This document shows, in pieces, positions 8,796 through 17,648 of a stretch of DNA of 64,000 nt. Below the pieces are notes generated by a model. That model did no database searches and was not told the DNA's origin. It saw only the letters and a list, made by a program, of their open reading frames with translations. The stretch's first letter is position 1, and every line of letters starts with the position of its first letter. Source of the DNA: Hymenobacter polaris (GTDB lineage Bacteria; Bacteroidota; Bacteroidia; Cytophagales; Hymenobacteraceae); assembly GCF_012927305.1 (NCBI RefSeq), contig NZ_JABBGH010000005.1, forward strand, positions 1 to 64,000. Reading direction: 5' to 3'. Made by a program: the position numbers and the translations under genes.

Positions 8796-10127
8796 CTAGC
8801 GCCCCACGTAAGTGGCCGGCGTGAGCTGGCGCAACTCGGCCTTCACGTGCTCGGGCACCCCTAGGCCCTCCACGAAGGTGGCGAGGGTGGCGGCCGAAAT
8901 GGCCTCGCCGGTGCGCGTAAGCTGCTTGAGGGCGTTGTAGGGGTCGGGGTAATTTTCGCGGCGCAAGATGGTTTGGATGGCCTCGGCCAGCACGGCCCAG
9001 TTGGCATCCAGGTCGCGGGCCAGGGCGCTTTCATCCAGCGCCAGCTTGCCCAGGCCGCGCGCTATGGCCCCTAGGGCGATGAGAATATGGCCTAGGGGCA
9101 CCCCCAGGTTGCGCAGCACCGTCGAGTCGGTGAGGTCGCGCTGCAAGCGGGAGATGGGCAGCTTAGCGGCGAAGTGCTCCAGTAAGGCGTTGGCCACGCC
9201 CAGGTTGCCTTCGGCATTCTCGAAGTCGATGGGGTTGACCTTGTGCGGCATGGCCGACGAGCCTACCTCGCCCGCCTTTAGCGTCTGCTTGAAATAGCCT
9301 AGCGAAATATACTGCCACACGTCGCGGCACAAATCCAGCAAGATGGTATTCAGCCGCTTCCAGCCGTCGCAAAACGCGGCCAGGTTATCGTAGGGCTCAA
9401 TTTGGGTGGTAGGAAAGCTGCGCGTTAGCCCTAGGGTCTGCTGCACGAAGTGGTCGGCAAAGCCGTGCCAGTCGGTGCCGGGGTAGGCCGCGAAATGCGC
9501 GTTGAAGCCGCCCGTGGCGCCCCCAAACTTCGCCGCGTAGGGCACTTGAGCGAGCAGGGCCAGCTGCCCGTCGAGCCGGGCCCCGAACACCTGCAACTCC
9601 TTGCCCAGCCGGGTGGGCGAGGCGGGCTGGCCGTGGGTGCGGGCCAGCATGGGCACGGTGGCCCAACCGTCGGCCAAGCTGGCCAGCTGCTGGCGCAGCG
9701 CGCTGAAGCGCGGCAGCAGCACGCCGGTCATTGCCTCTTTCAGGCTGAGCGGAATAGCCGTATTGTTGACATCCTGCGAGGTGAGGCCGAAGTGAATAAA
9801 CTCCAGGTAATCACCTAGCTGCAGCTTGGTGAATTCGTCGCGCAAGTAGTACTCCACGGCTTTCACGTCGTGGTTGGTCACGGCCTCGTGGGCTTTAATG
9901 CGCTGGGCCTCGGTTTCGCCGAACTGCTCGTAGAGGCCCCGCAGCGCCGGGAACGTGCTGGCCGGTACGCCCGCTAACTGCGGCAGCGGCAACTCACACA
10001 GGGCAATAAAATACTCTACCTCGACCCGCACCCGGTAGCGCATCAGCGCTAGCTCCGAAAAATAGGGGCTGAGCGGGGCAGTTTGGCGCTGGTAGCGGCC
10101 ATCGAGGGGCGAAAGGGCGGTGAGCAT
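8796..10127 (-). CDS. purB: Adenylosuccinate lyase
   Basis: 443 residues, close to the usual 430-460. It catalyses two beta-eliminations in purine synthesis: SAICAR to AICAR, and adenylosuccinate to AMP, each releasing fumarate. The fumarase/aspartase superfamily signature GSSAMPHKVNPIDFENAEGN is complete. MLARTHGQPASPTRLGKEL, with the catalytic His, and the N-terminal LSPLDGRYQ are also present. The protein is of the longer E. coli PurB type. A TAGTTTTG box lies at 10166-10173. The gene carries at least four CCTAGG palindromes, mostly coding Leu-Gly. Confidence 0.96.
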   Translation of the reverse strand: MLTALSPLDGRYQRQTAPLSPYFSELALMRYRVRVEVEYFIALCELPLPQLAGVPASTFPALRGLYEQFGETEAQRIKAHEAVTNHDVKAVEYYLRDEFTKLQLGDYLEFIHFGLTSQDVNNTAIPLSLKEAMTGVLLPRFSALRQQLASLADGWATVPMLARTHGQPASPTRLGKELQVFGARLDGQLALLAQVPYAAKFGGATGGFNAHFAAYPGTDWHGFADHFVQQTLGLTRSFPTTQIEPYDNLAAFCDGWKRLNTILLDLCRDVWQYISLGYFKQTLKAGEVGSSAMPHKVNPIDFENAEGNLGVANALLEHFAAKLPISRLQRDLTDSTVLRNLGVPLGHILIALGAIARGLGKLALDESALARDLDANWAVLAEAIQTILRRENYPDPYNALKQLTRTGEAISAATLATFVEGLGVPEHVKAELRQLTPATYVGR

Positions 10128-10165
10128 GAGCGGGAGCTAGGCCTGGGCTGAACGAAAAGGCCCCG

Positions 10166-10173
10166 CAAAACTA
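10166..10173 (-). promoter_or_regulatory. -7 promoter box (TAGTTTTG) of purB
   Basis: It matches TAnnTTTG on the minus strand, 39 nt before the purB ATG. No clear -33 box was identified. Confidence 0.4.
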
Positions 10174-10268
10174 ACGGCTGCGGCCAGGCCAGCGCACGGG
10201 GCAAGCAGTTTGGCCCGCCGCCCCGGCCCTGGCCCGCGCCTCAAAGCCCTAGGCCCTAAAACCCTCCT

Positions 10269-10276
10269 TACCTTTG
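10269..10276 (+). promoter_or_regulatory. -7 promoter box (TACCTTTG) just before the GT51 gene
   Basis: An exact TAnnTTTG lies only 5 nt before the ATG at 10282. Transcription would start at or next to the start codon, giving a leaderless or nearly leaderless mRNA. This rules out the upstream TTG at 10210. Confidence 0.6.
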
Positions 10277-10281
10277 CGGAT

Positions 10282-12483
10282 ATGCGCTTATCCGCTTTAG
10301 CTAAAAAAAGAGTTCTTTACGCCGGAGTTGGCTTCGCGGCCGTGTTGGTGCTGGCGCTAGCCGTGTTTCTGTGGAAGCGCCAGCAGCTGCTGCAATACGC
10401 CCTGCGCGAAGTAAAAACCCGCGTTGAGCGTAAGTACCCAGTGGTATTGACCCTAGGGCCGGCCCGGTTTACGGGCCTCAAAACGGTGGAGATTGGTGGC
10501 ATGAGCCTGGTGCCCACGGCCGCTGCCAGCCCCAGCGCGGCCGGCGATACCCTGCTCACGGCCCGGCGCCTGGAAGCGTCGCTCAGCTTCCGCTCCATCT
10601 TCGTAGCGCGGGCCGTGCTAAGCGAATTGCAGATTGACCAGGCCCGCCTCACGGCTCATAAAGACGCGGCGGGCGGCAATAACTTCGGCTTTTTGCTGAA
10701 AAAGCAGCGTGCCGCGCCCGTCGTGCGCCGCGACACGGCCCTCGGGCGCAACTACGGCCTGCTGCTCAACCAGGTGCTCGACGCGGCTTTCGGCAGCGTG
10801 CCCGGCGAGGCCGCTTTCCGGGGCTTTTTGGTGAGCTACACCAGCCCACGCCACGCCATTATGCTTACTATGCCCGCGCTTAGCATCGCCGGCGGGGAGG
10901 TGCAGGGCCGGATGCGGGCCAGCGTCGACTCGGTGGTGAACGAACTGGGTGTGAGCGGCACCATCGAACCCGGCGACAATGCCCTGAACTTACGCCTGTA
11001 CGGCGTAAACGGCTCGGTGCAAGTACCTTACGTAGCGCGCAAATATGGCGCGCTGGTGTCGTTCGATACCATTCGGGTGCAGCTAACGGGCAAAGACTTC
11101 AAGGCCGACGACCGCACGGGCGGACAGCTGACGGTGCGCGGCTCGGTAGCGGCGCGCAACTTCAGCTTTTTTCACAAGCGCCTGGCCAGCAGCGATATTG
11201 TAGTGCACCACGGCGAGCTGGACTTCGTGGCTACCCTAGGGCGGGGTACGTTCAGCCTCGACCCCGGCTCGCGCGCCGTGCTCAACCAGATTGTGGTGCA
11301 CCCCGAAATCGCGGTGCGCCTGAAGCCCCGGCTGGCGGTGAGCCTCAAAGTGGACTCGGACCCCACGGCCACCAACGCCTTTTTCAACTCGCTGCCCGAG
11401 GGCATGTTCGACGTGGTGGCCGGCACGGCGGGCACCGGCACGCTGGCCTACCACCTGCAAGCCAGCGTTGACTTGGCGCAGGTAGATAGCCTGAAGCTGC
11501 AGTCATCGCTGGTGCCGAGCAAAGACTTTACCATTCAGCACTTTGGGGCCGAAGACCTGAGCATGCTGGAGCGCGAGTTTCCCTTCACGGCCTACAACGA
11601 CAAGGGCGATTCGCTGCGCACCTTCCTGGTGGGTCCCAGCAATCCCGACTTCACGCCCTACGCCGACGTGTCGCACTTCATGCCGGCTGTTATTCAAACC
11701 ACCGAGGACCCGCAGTTTTTTCGGCACCACGGCTTCATGGAAAAAGCGTTTGTGAACGCGGCCATTGCCGACATCAAGGAAAAGCGCTTTGCCCGCGGCG
11801 GCAGCACGCTGAGTATGCAGCTGGTGAAGAACGTGTTTTTGAGCCGCGAGAAAACCGTGGGCCGCAAAGCCGAGGAGATGCTAATGGTTTGGCTGATTGA
11901 GAATTGGCTAGTCGAGCGCACCCACACGCTCACCAAGGAGCGCATGTTCGAGATTTACCTCAACATCGTGGAGTGGGGCCCCACGGCTTACCGCTGGCCC
12001 AGCGGCAAGCGCGGGGTGTACGGCATTCGCGAGGCGGCGCTGTTTTACTACGCCAAGCGCCCCAACGAGCTAAACTTGGGCGAGTGCATCTACCTGGCCA
12101 GCATCATTCCGAAGCCCAAGTACTATAAAGAGTCGTTCAACCAATACGGCGAGCTGCGCGGGCCCACGCGCTGGTACTTCCGCTTCATCGCCGATATTAT
12201 GCTCAACAAAGGCTTGATTACCAATGGTCAGCGCGATAATCTAAGCTACTCGGTAAGCCTGCGGGACCCGGCGCGCAGCTACATTGTGACGGCCGTGCGC
12301 GATACCATGCGCGCCGTGCAGCCCGGCGATACGGCCCAGTTCGCGCCCCTCAACCTGATTGACTTGCTGGGCGCCGGCCAGGCACCGGCCGCCGGCACCG
12401 CGCCCGCTACGGGCACTACGCCGCCCACTAGCACCACGCCCCCGCCCGCCAGCAACGCCACCCCGCCCAAGCAGCAGCCCTAG
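10282..12483 (+). CDS. GT51 peptidoglycan glycosyltransferase with long N-terminal region
   Basis: 733 residues from ATG 10282. One membrane helix (about 12-29, GVGFAAVLVLALAVFLW) is followed by about 430 residues of beta-rich periplasmic sequence that resembles AsmA-like domains (inference). The GT51 domain spans about 465-640: catalytic Glu475 in TTEDPQFFRHHGF, then RGGSTLSMQLVKNVFLS and EIYLNIVEWGP. There is no transpeptidase domain, so it should polymerise lipid II glycan strands only. The C terminus is a Pro/Thr/Ala-rich tail. Standalone MtgA is about 240 residues, so the N-terminal extension is notable, though proteins of this layout occur in Bacteroidetes. Confidence 0.85.
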   Translation: MRLSALAKKRVLYAGVGFAAVLVLALAVFLWKRQQLLQYALREVKTRVERKYPVVLTLGPARFTGLKTVEIGGMSLVPTAAASPSAAGDTLLTARRLEASLSFRSIFVARAVLSELQIDQARLTAHKDAAGGNNFGFLLKKQRAAPVVRRDTALGRNYGLLLNQVLDAAFGSVPGEAAFRGFLVSYTSPRHAIMLTMPALSIAGGEVQGRMRASVDSVVNELGVSGTIEPGDNALNLRLYGVNGSVQVPYVARKYGALVSFDTIRVQLTGKDFKADDRTGGQLTVRGSVAARNFSFFHKRLASSDIVVHHGELDFVATLGRGTFSLDPGSRAVLNQIVVHPEIAVRLKPRLAVSLKVDSDPTATNAFFNSLPEGMFDVVAGTAGTGTLAYHLQASVDLAQVDSLKLQSSLVPSKDFTIQHFGAEDLSMLEREFPFTAYNDKGDSLRTFLVGPSNPDFTPYADVSHFMPAVIQTTEDPQFFRHHGFMEKAFVNAAIADIKEKRFARGGSTLSMQLVKNVFLSREKTVGRKAEEMLMVWLIENWLVERTHTLTKERMFEIYLNIVEWGPTAYRWPSGKRGVYGIREAALFYYAKRPNELNLGECIYLASIIPKPKYYKESFNQYGELRGPTRWYFRFIADIMLNKGLITNGQRDNLSYSVSLRDPARSYIVTAVRDTMRAVQPGDTAQFAPLNLIDLLGAGQAPAAGTAPATGTTPPTSTTPPPASNATPPKQQP

Positions 12484-12612
12484 GGCACCGGCTGGCGCCA
12501 AGAACTGCGAGTGAGCATCCAGGAGCAGCAGCTAAGCCGGCCGCCAAGCCGTAACTTTAAGTGGCCGCGCTGGTTATGAGCGGCTACCAATCCTTTTTTC
12601 AGCAAACCACCC

Positions 12613-13176
12613 ATGAAACTTCCCCTGTTCGCCCTGGCCGCGGCTGCCGTTGGCCTAGCCTTTACGGCCCCACATCCCACCGCTAAGCCGGCCGCCGGCC
12701 CCGGCACCGTGTACGACTACACGGTGAAAACTATCGACGGCAAAGATGTGAAGCTGAGCCAGTACAAAGGCAAAAAGCTGCTCATCGTGAACACCGCCTC
12801 CAAGTGCGGCTTCACGCCTCAGTACAAAGAGCTGGAGGAGCTGTCGAAGCAATACGCCAATAAAGTGACGGTGCTGGGCTTCCCCAGCAACAGCTTCAAT
12901 CAGGAACTGGCCTCTAATAGCGAGGTAGCTTCCTTTTGCGAGAAGAACTACGGGGTAACGTTTCCGCTTTTTGACACCGCTCCGGTGAAGGGCGATGATG
13001 CCCAGCCGCTGTATAAGTTCTTGGCCGACAAGGCAAAGAATGGCGCCGTGAGTGAAGCTCCTACTTGGAATTTCTGCAAGTATTTGGTGGATGAGCAGGG
13101 TCACGTAGTGAAGTTTTACCCTTCAAAAGTGAAGCCCCTAAGCCCCGAGCTGGTGGCCGACATCGAAAAGAAGTAA
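12613..13176 (+). CDS. Glutathione-peroxidase-family thiol peroxidase, exported
   Basis: 187 residues. An N-terminal hydrophobic segment (about 3-19) suggests export or membrane anchoring. The thioredoxin fold has peroxidatic Cys65 in NTASKCGFTPQY, a Cys enzyme rather than selenocysteine. The second block reads FPSNSFNQEL where the family normally has FPCNQFGxQEP, so the usual tetrad Gln is Ser and the usual resolving Cys of that loop is missing. Trp and Asn of the tetrad remain in PTWNFCKYL, which brings another Cys. It probably reduces hydroperoxides using thioredoxin-like donors. A REP-like hairpin follows. Confidence 0.88.
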   Translation: MKLPLFALAAAAVGLAFTAPHPTAKPAAGPGTVYDYTVKTIDGKDVKLSQYKGKKLLIVNTASKCGFTPQYKELEELSKQYANKVTVLGFPSNSFNQELASNSEVASFCEKNYGVTFPLFDTAPVKGDDAQPLYKFLADKAKNGAVSEAPTWNFCKYLVDEQGHVVKFYPSKVKPLSPELVADIEKK

Positions 13177-13194
13177 GGTATTTATAGTGGCTGC

Positions 13195-13290
13195 TAGAAC
13201 GTCATGCTGAGCTTGCCGAAGCATCTCTACCGAACAATAGCCCTAGGCGACGCGGTAGAGATGCTTCGGCAAGCTCAGCATGACGTTCTA
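13195..13290. repeat. REP-like intergenic hairpin, copy 1
   Basis: Near-perfect inverted repeat with arms of about 38 nt (from TAGAACGTCATGCTGAGC to GCTCAGCATGACGTTCTA) around a loop holding CCCTAGGC. The core ATGCTGAGC..GAAGCATCTC recurs at least six times in the window. It lies between the peroxidase and menA genes. Confidence 0.85.
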
Positions 13291-13312
13291 TTTTGCTAAT
13301 TGCTAATTAAGT

Positions 13313-14206
13313 ATGTCTCCCTGGATATCCGCTTTTCGCCCACGCACGCTGCCGCTGGCCTTGGCTAGCATCCTCACGGGCGGCTTTCTGGCCAAGGCTA
13401 CCGGGCACTTCAACGGCGCGGTAGTGGGTATGGCGGCCCTCACTACCATTCTGCTCCAGATACTGAGCAACCTGGCCAATGACTACGGCGATTCGCAGAA
13501 CGGGGCCGATAGCGTACACCGCCAAGGACCGCTACGGGCCGTGCAAAGCGGCGCCATCACGCCCGAGCAGATGAAGCGGGCCATGTGGGGCTTCGGCGGG
13601 GCGGCGCTGCTCAGCGGCATCGGGCTGCTGCTGGTGGCCCTGGGCTTTGAGGGGCTGTGGGTGCTGGGCGCGTTTTTCGTGCTGGGCCTCTGCGCCATCT
13701 GGGCGGCCGTCAACTACACGGCGGGCAGCCGGCCCTATGGCTATGCTGGCCTGGGCGACGTGTCGGTATTTTTATTTTTTGGCATTGTGGGGGTGTGCGG
13801 CACTTATTTTTTGCAAGCGCGCACCCTGCCGCTATCCGTGCTGCTGCCCGCGGCGGCCCTAGGCTGCTTTGCCACGGCCGTGCTAAACGTCAACAACATC
13901 CGCGACATCGTGAGCGACAAGCTGGCGGGCAAGATTACGGTGCCGGTGCGCCTGGGGCCGCAGCGCGCCCGGCGCTACCACCTGCTGCTGCTGGCCCTAG
14001 GGGTGGGCGCGGCCACAAGCTACGTGCTGCTCAACTACCACTCGCCCTGGCAGTGGCTGTTTCTGCTGAGCCTGCCGCTGTTCTTATTCAACGGCTGCCA
14101 GGTGCTGGCCCGCCAGGAGTCGATGCAGCTCGACCCCTTGCTCAAGCAAATGGCCCTGAGCACGCTGGTGTTCACGCTGCTGTTCGGCATCGGGCAGGTG
14201 GCTTAG
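13313..14206 (+). CDS. menA: 1,4-dihydroxy-2-naphthoate polyprenyltransferase
   Basis: 297 residues, all membrane, with about eight to nine helices. UbiA-family Asp-rich motifs are present: SNLANDYGDSQNGAD (about 48-62) and a second set with NNIRDIVSDKLAGKIT (about 193-208). The N terminus WISAFRPRTLPLALASILTG is typical of MenA. It attaches a polyprenyl chain to DHNA in menaquinone synthesis at the inner membrane. No other men gene is nearby. REP-like hairpins flank the gene on both sides. Confidence 0.92.
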   Translation: MSPWISAFRPRTLPLALASILTGGFLAKATGHFNGAVVGMAALTTILLQILSNLANDYGDSQNGADSVHRQGPLRAVQSGAITPEQMKRAMWGFGGAALLSGIGLLLVALGFEGLWVLGAFFVLGLCAIWAAVNYTAGSRPYGYAGLGDVSVFLFFGIVGVCGTYFLQARTLPLSVLLPAAALGCFATAVLNVNNIRDIVSDKLAGKITVPVRLGPQRARRYHLLLLALGVGAATSYVLLNYHSPWQWLFLLSLPLFLFNGCQVLARQESMQLDPLLKQMALSTLVFTLLFGIGQVA

Positions 14207-14224
14207 CCGCAAAGTGTAGAAGAA

Positions 14225-14305
14225 GCGTCATGCTGAACTTGTCGAAGCATCTCTACCGCGCCTGTAGTGTTCGGTAGAGATGCTTCGGCAGGCTCAGCAT
14301 GACCG
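14225..14305. repeat. REP-like intergenic hairpin, copy 2
   Basis: GCGTCATGCTGAACTTGTCG pairs with the strand ending in GGCTCAGCATGAC. The inner arm CGAAGCATCTCTACCG is well conserved; the outer arms carry several mismatches. It lies between convergent menA and the AhpD-like gene and may act as a terminator for both. Confidence 0.8.
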
Positions 14306-14332
14306 TCTTTTTTGCCTACTGATTGACAGCTT

Positions 14333-14932
14333 TTACTCTTTCGGCGCGGGCACCGCAAAGGCGTTCAGCAAGGCGCAGGTGCTCATGTAGTTGCCGGCCA
14401 GGTAAATCATATTTACCACGCCTTCTTCGCCGAAGGTGGCGAGGGCTTGCTGGTACACGTCTTCGGGCACGCGGTACTCGGCCGTGAGGTGGCGGGTAAA
14501 CTCGTGGGCCGTGTGCTCGTCGGGGGCCAGGGTGGCGGGCGTCTGGCCGGCGTCCAGGGCGGCAATAGTTGGCTCGTCGAGGCCGGCTTTGCGGCCCACG
14601 GCGGCGTGGGCGTACAGCTCGTAGGCGGCCTGCCACACTCCGCCCACGGTCAGGATAATTACCTGGCGCACTTTTTCGCTGAGGGTGGTGTGCTTGGTTT
14701 CGGCGTCCAGCAACTCCAGCATCCCGAGGCTCACTTGCGGGCTGCGCAGCATGGGGTTGAAGGGGCCGATAAGCTTGTCGTCGTCGGTTTTGGCTTGGAA
14801 GCCCGACTTCTTTGCCCACTGTACTAGGGTGTCGTCCAGCTTGTTATATAGCTTCTTCTGGTCATGGGTGAGGTCGTCGGGGGCGAGCAGGGGCAGGCGG
14901 CCCCCTAGGGTATTATCAGTGACGGCTGGCAT
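14333..14932 (-). CDS. Carboxymuconolactone decarboxylase / AhpD-like protein
   Basis: 199 residues. The CMD core is visible at about 85-125: LSEKVRQVIILTVGGVWQAAYELYAHAAVGRKAGL, here cited in parts as VRQVIILTVGG and YELYAHAAVGRKAG. The CxxC pair of true AhpD reductases is absent, so a lactone-decarboxylase-like or other role is more likely than peroxidase recycling. No signal peptide. The substrate is unknown. It stands alone between menA and the DUF3160 gene. Confidence 0.75.
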   Translation of the reverse strand: MPAVTDNTLGGRLPLLAPDDLTHDQKKLYNKLDDTLVQWAKKSGFQAKTDDDKLIGPFNPMLRSPQVSLGMLELLDAETKHTTLSEKVRQVIILTVGGVWQAAYELYAHAAVGRKAGLDEPTIAALDAGQTPATLAPDEHTAHEFTRHLTAEYRVPEDVYQQALATFGEEGVVNMIYLAGNYMSTCALLNAFAVPAPKE

Positions 14933-15009
14933 GGGCGGTGGTGAGGAAAAGGATTTTTCCTGCTACGGCCGAGTCGGCGGGGTCGTTGCTGGCGCAAGCG
15001 GCGGGCGGC

Positions 15010-17601
15010 CTAGTCGTACTGGGTCTGGCCGCCCACCGAGGTGTTGCCGTTGCTTTTGTTCAGGGCGGGCACCGTCACTAGCAAGTCGCGCAGCCACGCC
15101 GGCCGGGGCGGGGCCGCTCGCAGCAGTTGGGCTTTCCACTCCTCGTCGGTGAGGCGCGAGGGGCTGGTGAACTCGTAGTAGCTCAGCATAGCGCCCCGCG
15201 CCAGCACCGGCGTGTTGTTTATTTCCACCACCACGTAGAGGATGTCGGCCGCACCCACTGCTTCTTCCAGCACGGTGCCGTTGTTGGCGTACACGTCGGC
15301 CACGGTGCCCAGGTGGCGCTCGCGGTCGGGTAGGGGGTCGGTGCTGGTCAGCTTCAGGGTTTCCAGGGTCAGGGCCTCCACCTCGCCGCCGATGCCGCTT
15401 AGGTTGTCCATTTCGGCGGCGGTTAGCGGTTGGTGGGCGACTTCTTTCTTAGCCAGGGCTTGCAAGCTGCGCACCAGCTGGCTGATGTGCTGGTTGAGGC
15501 TGTCGAGGTGGGGCGTGTTGGCGTGCAGGCGGTGCAGGGCTGCATTTTGGAAAGCCAGCAGCGCCAGCGAGCGCTCCCAGAAGGGCAGGTTCGGCTCGAT
15601 GTAGCCCAGGTGGTGAGGGGCGGGGGGACCGCCGCCCCCGCCGCCCATCTCGGCGGCCATGGGCTGCTCGGTATATAGCAGCAAATCGTGCTTCAGCTCG
15701 GCCCAGCCGGCCAGGGCGGTGCTCAGGTTGCGGCGCTGCCAGGCCGACGTGCGGGCAAAATAGGGCGGGTTAGCGTCGGGGCCGGGCGCGTTGAGGCCCA
15801 GCAGCACCTGCATGGTTTTGGTGTAAAGGTTCTGGTCGAAGTTAGTGCGGCCGGCAAACTGCCGCTGCAACGCCCGCAGTGTATCGGGGTAGGCCGGCCA
15901 GGTGGCGGCCTCGTGGTACTGGTTCAGCAAAATATCCTGCGCCGGGCGGTTGCCGAAGGCGGCGAACGCATCCAGCCCCTTCGGAAACGGTCGCTTGGGC
16001 TTGGGCTTGAGCACTTCGGTAAGGCGCGACAGTATCTCGCCATCAAACGTGTAGCGCCCGGCCGTAAAGAGCAGCGTGGGCCGCCCTAGGGCTTCCGCTG
16101 CCTTATCCGTGGCGCCCTTGGCTTGGATGCGGTCGGTGCCGGCGGCCACCAGCTGCTGGCGCAGGCGGGCCAGGGTAGCTGGCGCCGCCAGCTGGTCGAG
16201 CGACTGCCCGGCGTAGTCGCGCTGCAAAATCTGGAGCAGATTGGTGAGCGAGCGGTTGTCCTCGTCGCCCACCAGCACGTCGAGCACGTGGGTGAGGGTG
16301 GCGAAGCCCACCGCGGCCGGCGGACTGGCGGCCAGCGCCTTAGCCAGCGCCACGGCGTGCAGCAAGCCAGCGTCGGTATCCAGAAAAACGGGGGCCGTGT
16401 TCAGCCACTTCACCGTGCGGAAATAGCGCCGCGTGGTGTCGTTGCGGGTGTACATGCCCCGCGGTTTCAAGGCCTGGTACTCAAACAGCGAATCTTGTAA
16501 AAACAGCGAGCCTTTGCCCTGGGCGGCCGTGCCGAGGGCTACCTCGGTGGCTACCTGGCTGGCGTAGGTGCCGGCCACGGGCGCGGTGCTGCCCGTGAGC
16601 AGGTTGCGGCCGATGGCGTAGTAGGCGGCGGCCCAGTCGGCCGCCTCGCGGGCCTGCGGCGTCTGGCTTTGGCGGCCTAGGGCCTGGGCCTGGGTGGCGC
16701 CCTGGCCAAGCATCTGGGCCACCACGGGCGCCAGGTGCTCCTCCTCCACGTCGCTCAAAATACCATTTAAGTACTTGTGCAGGAGCTGCAACACGAGGTC
16801 GGTGGTGATGAAGTTGGGCGTGAAAGTGTACTCGTTCTGGTCGTAGAGGTAAAATAGCTGCTCCTCACGGGTAGGCACGATAACGAAGTTGTGGCGCGCT
16901 AGCACCGGGCGCATGGTGGGCGTCAGGGTTTCCTCGCGCTGGTTCACCACGTAATCCAGCCCCAGCATCGGGAAGCCACCTTGCGGGGCCACGCGGTGCG
17001 CCAGCAGCACCAGCTCTTGGGCGTGAATCTTTTGGGCGAACGCCGCCTCCTGCTTGTTCAAATACACCGGCAGCGGCCCGGCCTCGCGTAGCGAGTGGTA
17101 GGTAGCATCCACCGAGTCTTCCTGCCACACCGGCTGGTACCACTTCTGCTTGTCGAAATAGTTGCGCACGGTGCTGTTCATGAAGCAGTAGCCGTTGCGG
17201 GCGTACAGCTCGTTGCGCAGCAGCAGCAAGTCGAGGTACGACTTGCCGGCCAGCGACTGCTGGTAGTCGAAAGGCGGCAGCGCGGCGTGGTGGGTGATTT
17301 CCGCACCGGCTTGGTTTTCGGTTACCAGCTCGCCGTCTTGCGCGCCGTAAAACTCCTTAATGTATGGCCGCTGGTAGAACCGCGCCAGCTGGCCCTTGTC
17401 GTCCGCGAGCACCACCGCCACCTGCTCACCGAAGCCGTTGTCCTGGGTGGTGGTCGAAAAAACGGCCGGCGCAGCAGTACCGCTACCGCCAGCAGTAACC
17501 GCGGGCGGAGTGGGCGCCGGACGGCGCAGCCAGAAAATCCCTAGGGCAAGCAGCGCCAGGGCGACTACGCCCAGGGCTATGAGTAACGGTTTGCGGGCCA
17601 T
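15010..17601 (-). CDS. DUF3160 protein with N-terminal membrane anchor
   Basis: 863 residues. A single hydrophobic helix (about 6-25) is followed by a Pro/Thr/Gly-rich linker and a large periplasmic region. Near 150-180 lies a YARHG-like block (LYARNGYCFMNSTVRNYF, KWYQPVWQED). The body matches DUF3160: FVIVPTREEQLFYLYDQNEY, then FITTDLVLQLLHKYLNGIL and ARGAMLSYYEF near the C terminus. The function of the family is unknown. It follows the capA-like gene by 47 nt on the same strand, so dnaX, capA and this gene may form one transcript. Confidence 0.8.
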   Translation of the reverse strand: MARKPLLIALGVVALALLALGIFWLRRPAPTPPAVTAGGSGTAAPAVFSTTTQDNGFGEQVAVVLADDKGQLARFYQRPYIKEFYGAQDGELVTENQAGAEITHHAALPPFDYQQSLAGKSYLDLLLLRNELYARNGYCFMNSTVRNYFDKQKWYQPVWQEDSVDATYHSLREAGPLPVYLNKQEAAFAQKIHAQELVLLAHRVAPQGGFPMLGLDYVVNQREETLTPTMRPVLARHNFVIVPTREEQLFYLYDQNEYTFTPNFITTDLVLQLLHKYLNGILSDVEEEHLAPVVAQMLGQGATQAQALGRQSQTPQAREAADWAAAYYAIGRNLLTGSTAPVAGTYASQVATEVALGTAAQGKGSLFLQDSLFEYQALKPRGMYTRNDTTRRYFRTVKWLNTAPVFLDTDAGLLHAVALAKALAASPPAAVGFATLTHVLDVLVGDEDNRSLTNLLQILQRDYAGQSLDQLAAPATLARLRQQLVAAGTDRIQAKGATDKAAEALGRPTLLFTAGRYTFDGEILSRLTEVLKPKPKRPFPKGLDAFAAFGNRPAQDILLNQYHEAATWPAYPDTLRALQRQFAGRTNFDQNLYTKTMQVLLGLNAPGPDANPPYFARTSAWQRRNLSTALAGWAELKHDLLLYTEQPMAAEMGGGGGGPPAPHHLGYIEPNLPFWERSLALLAFQNAALHRLHANTPHLDSLNQHISQLVRSLQALAKKEVAHQPLTAAEMDNLSGIGGEVEALTLETLKLTSTDPLPDRERHLGTVADVYANNGTVLEEAVGAADILYVVVEINNTPVLARGAMLSYYEFTSPSRLTDEEWKAQLLRAAPPRPAWLRDLLVTVPALNKSNGNTSVGGQTQYD

Positions 17602-17648
17602 TGAATAAGCAAGAACGGGCGTGCGGGCCTAGGGCGCGGCCGGGCGCG

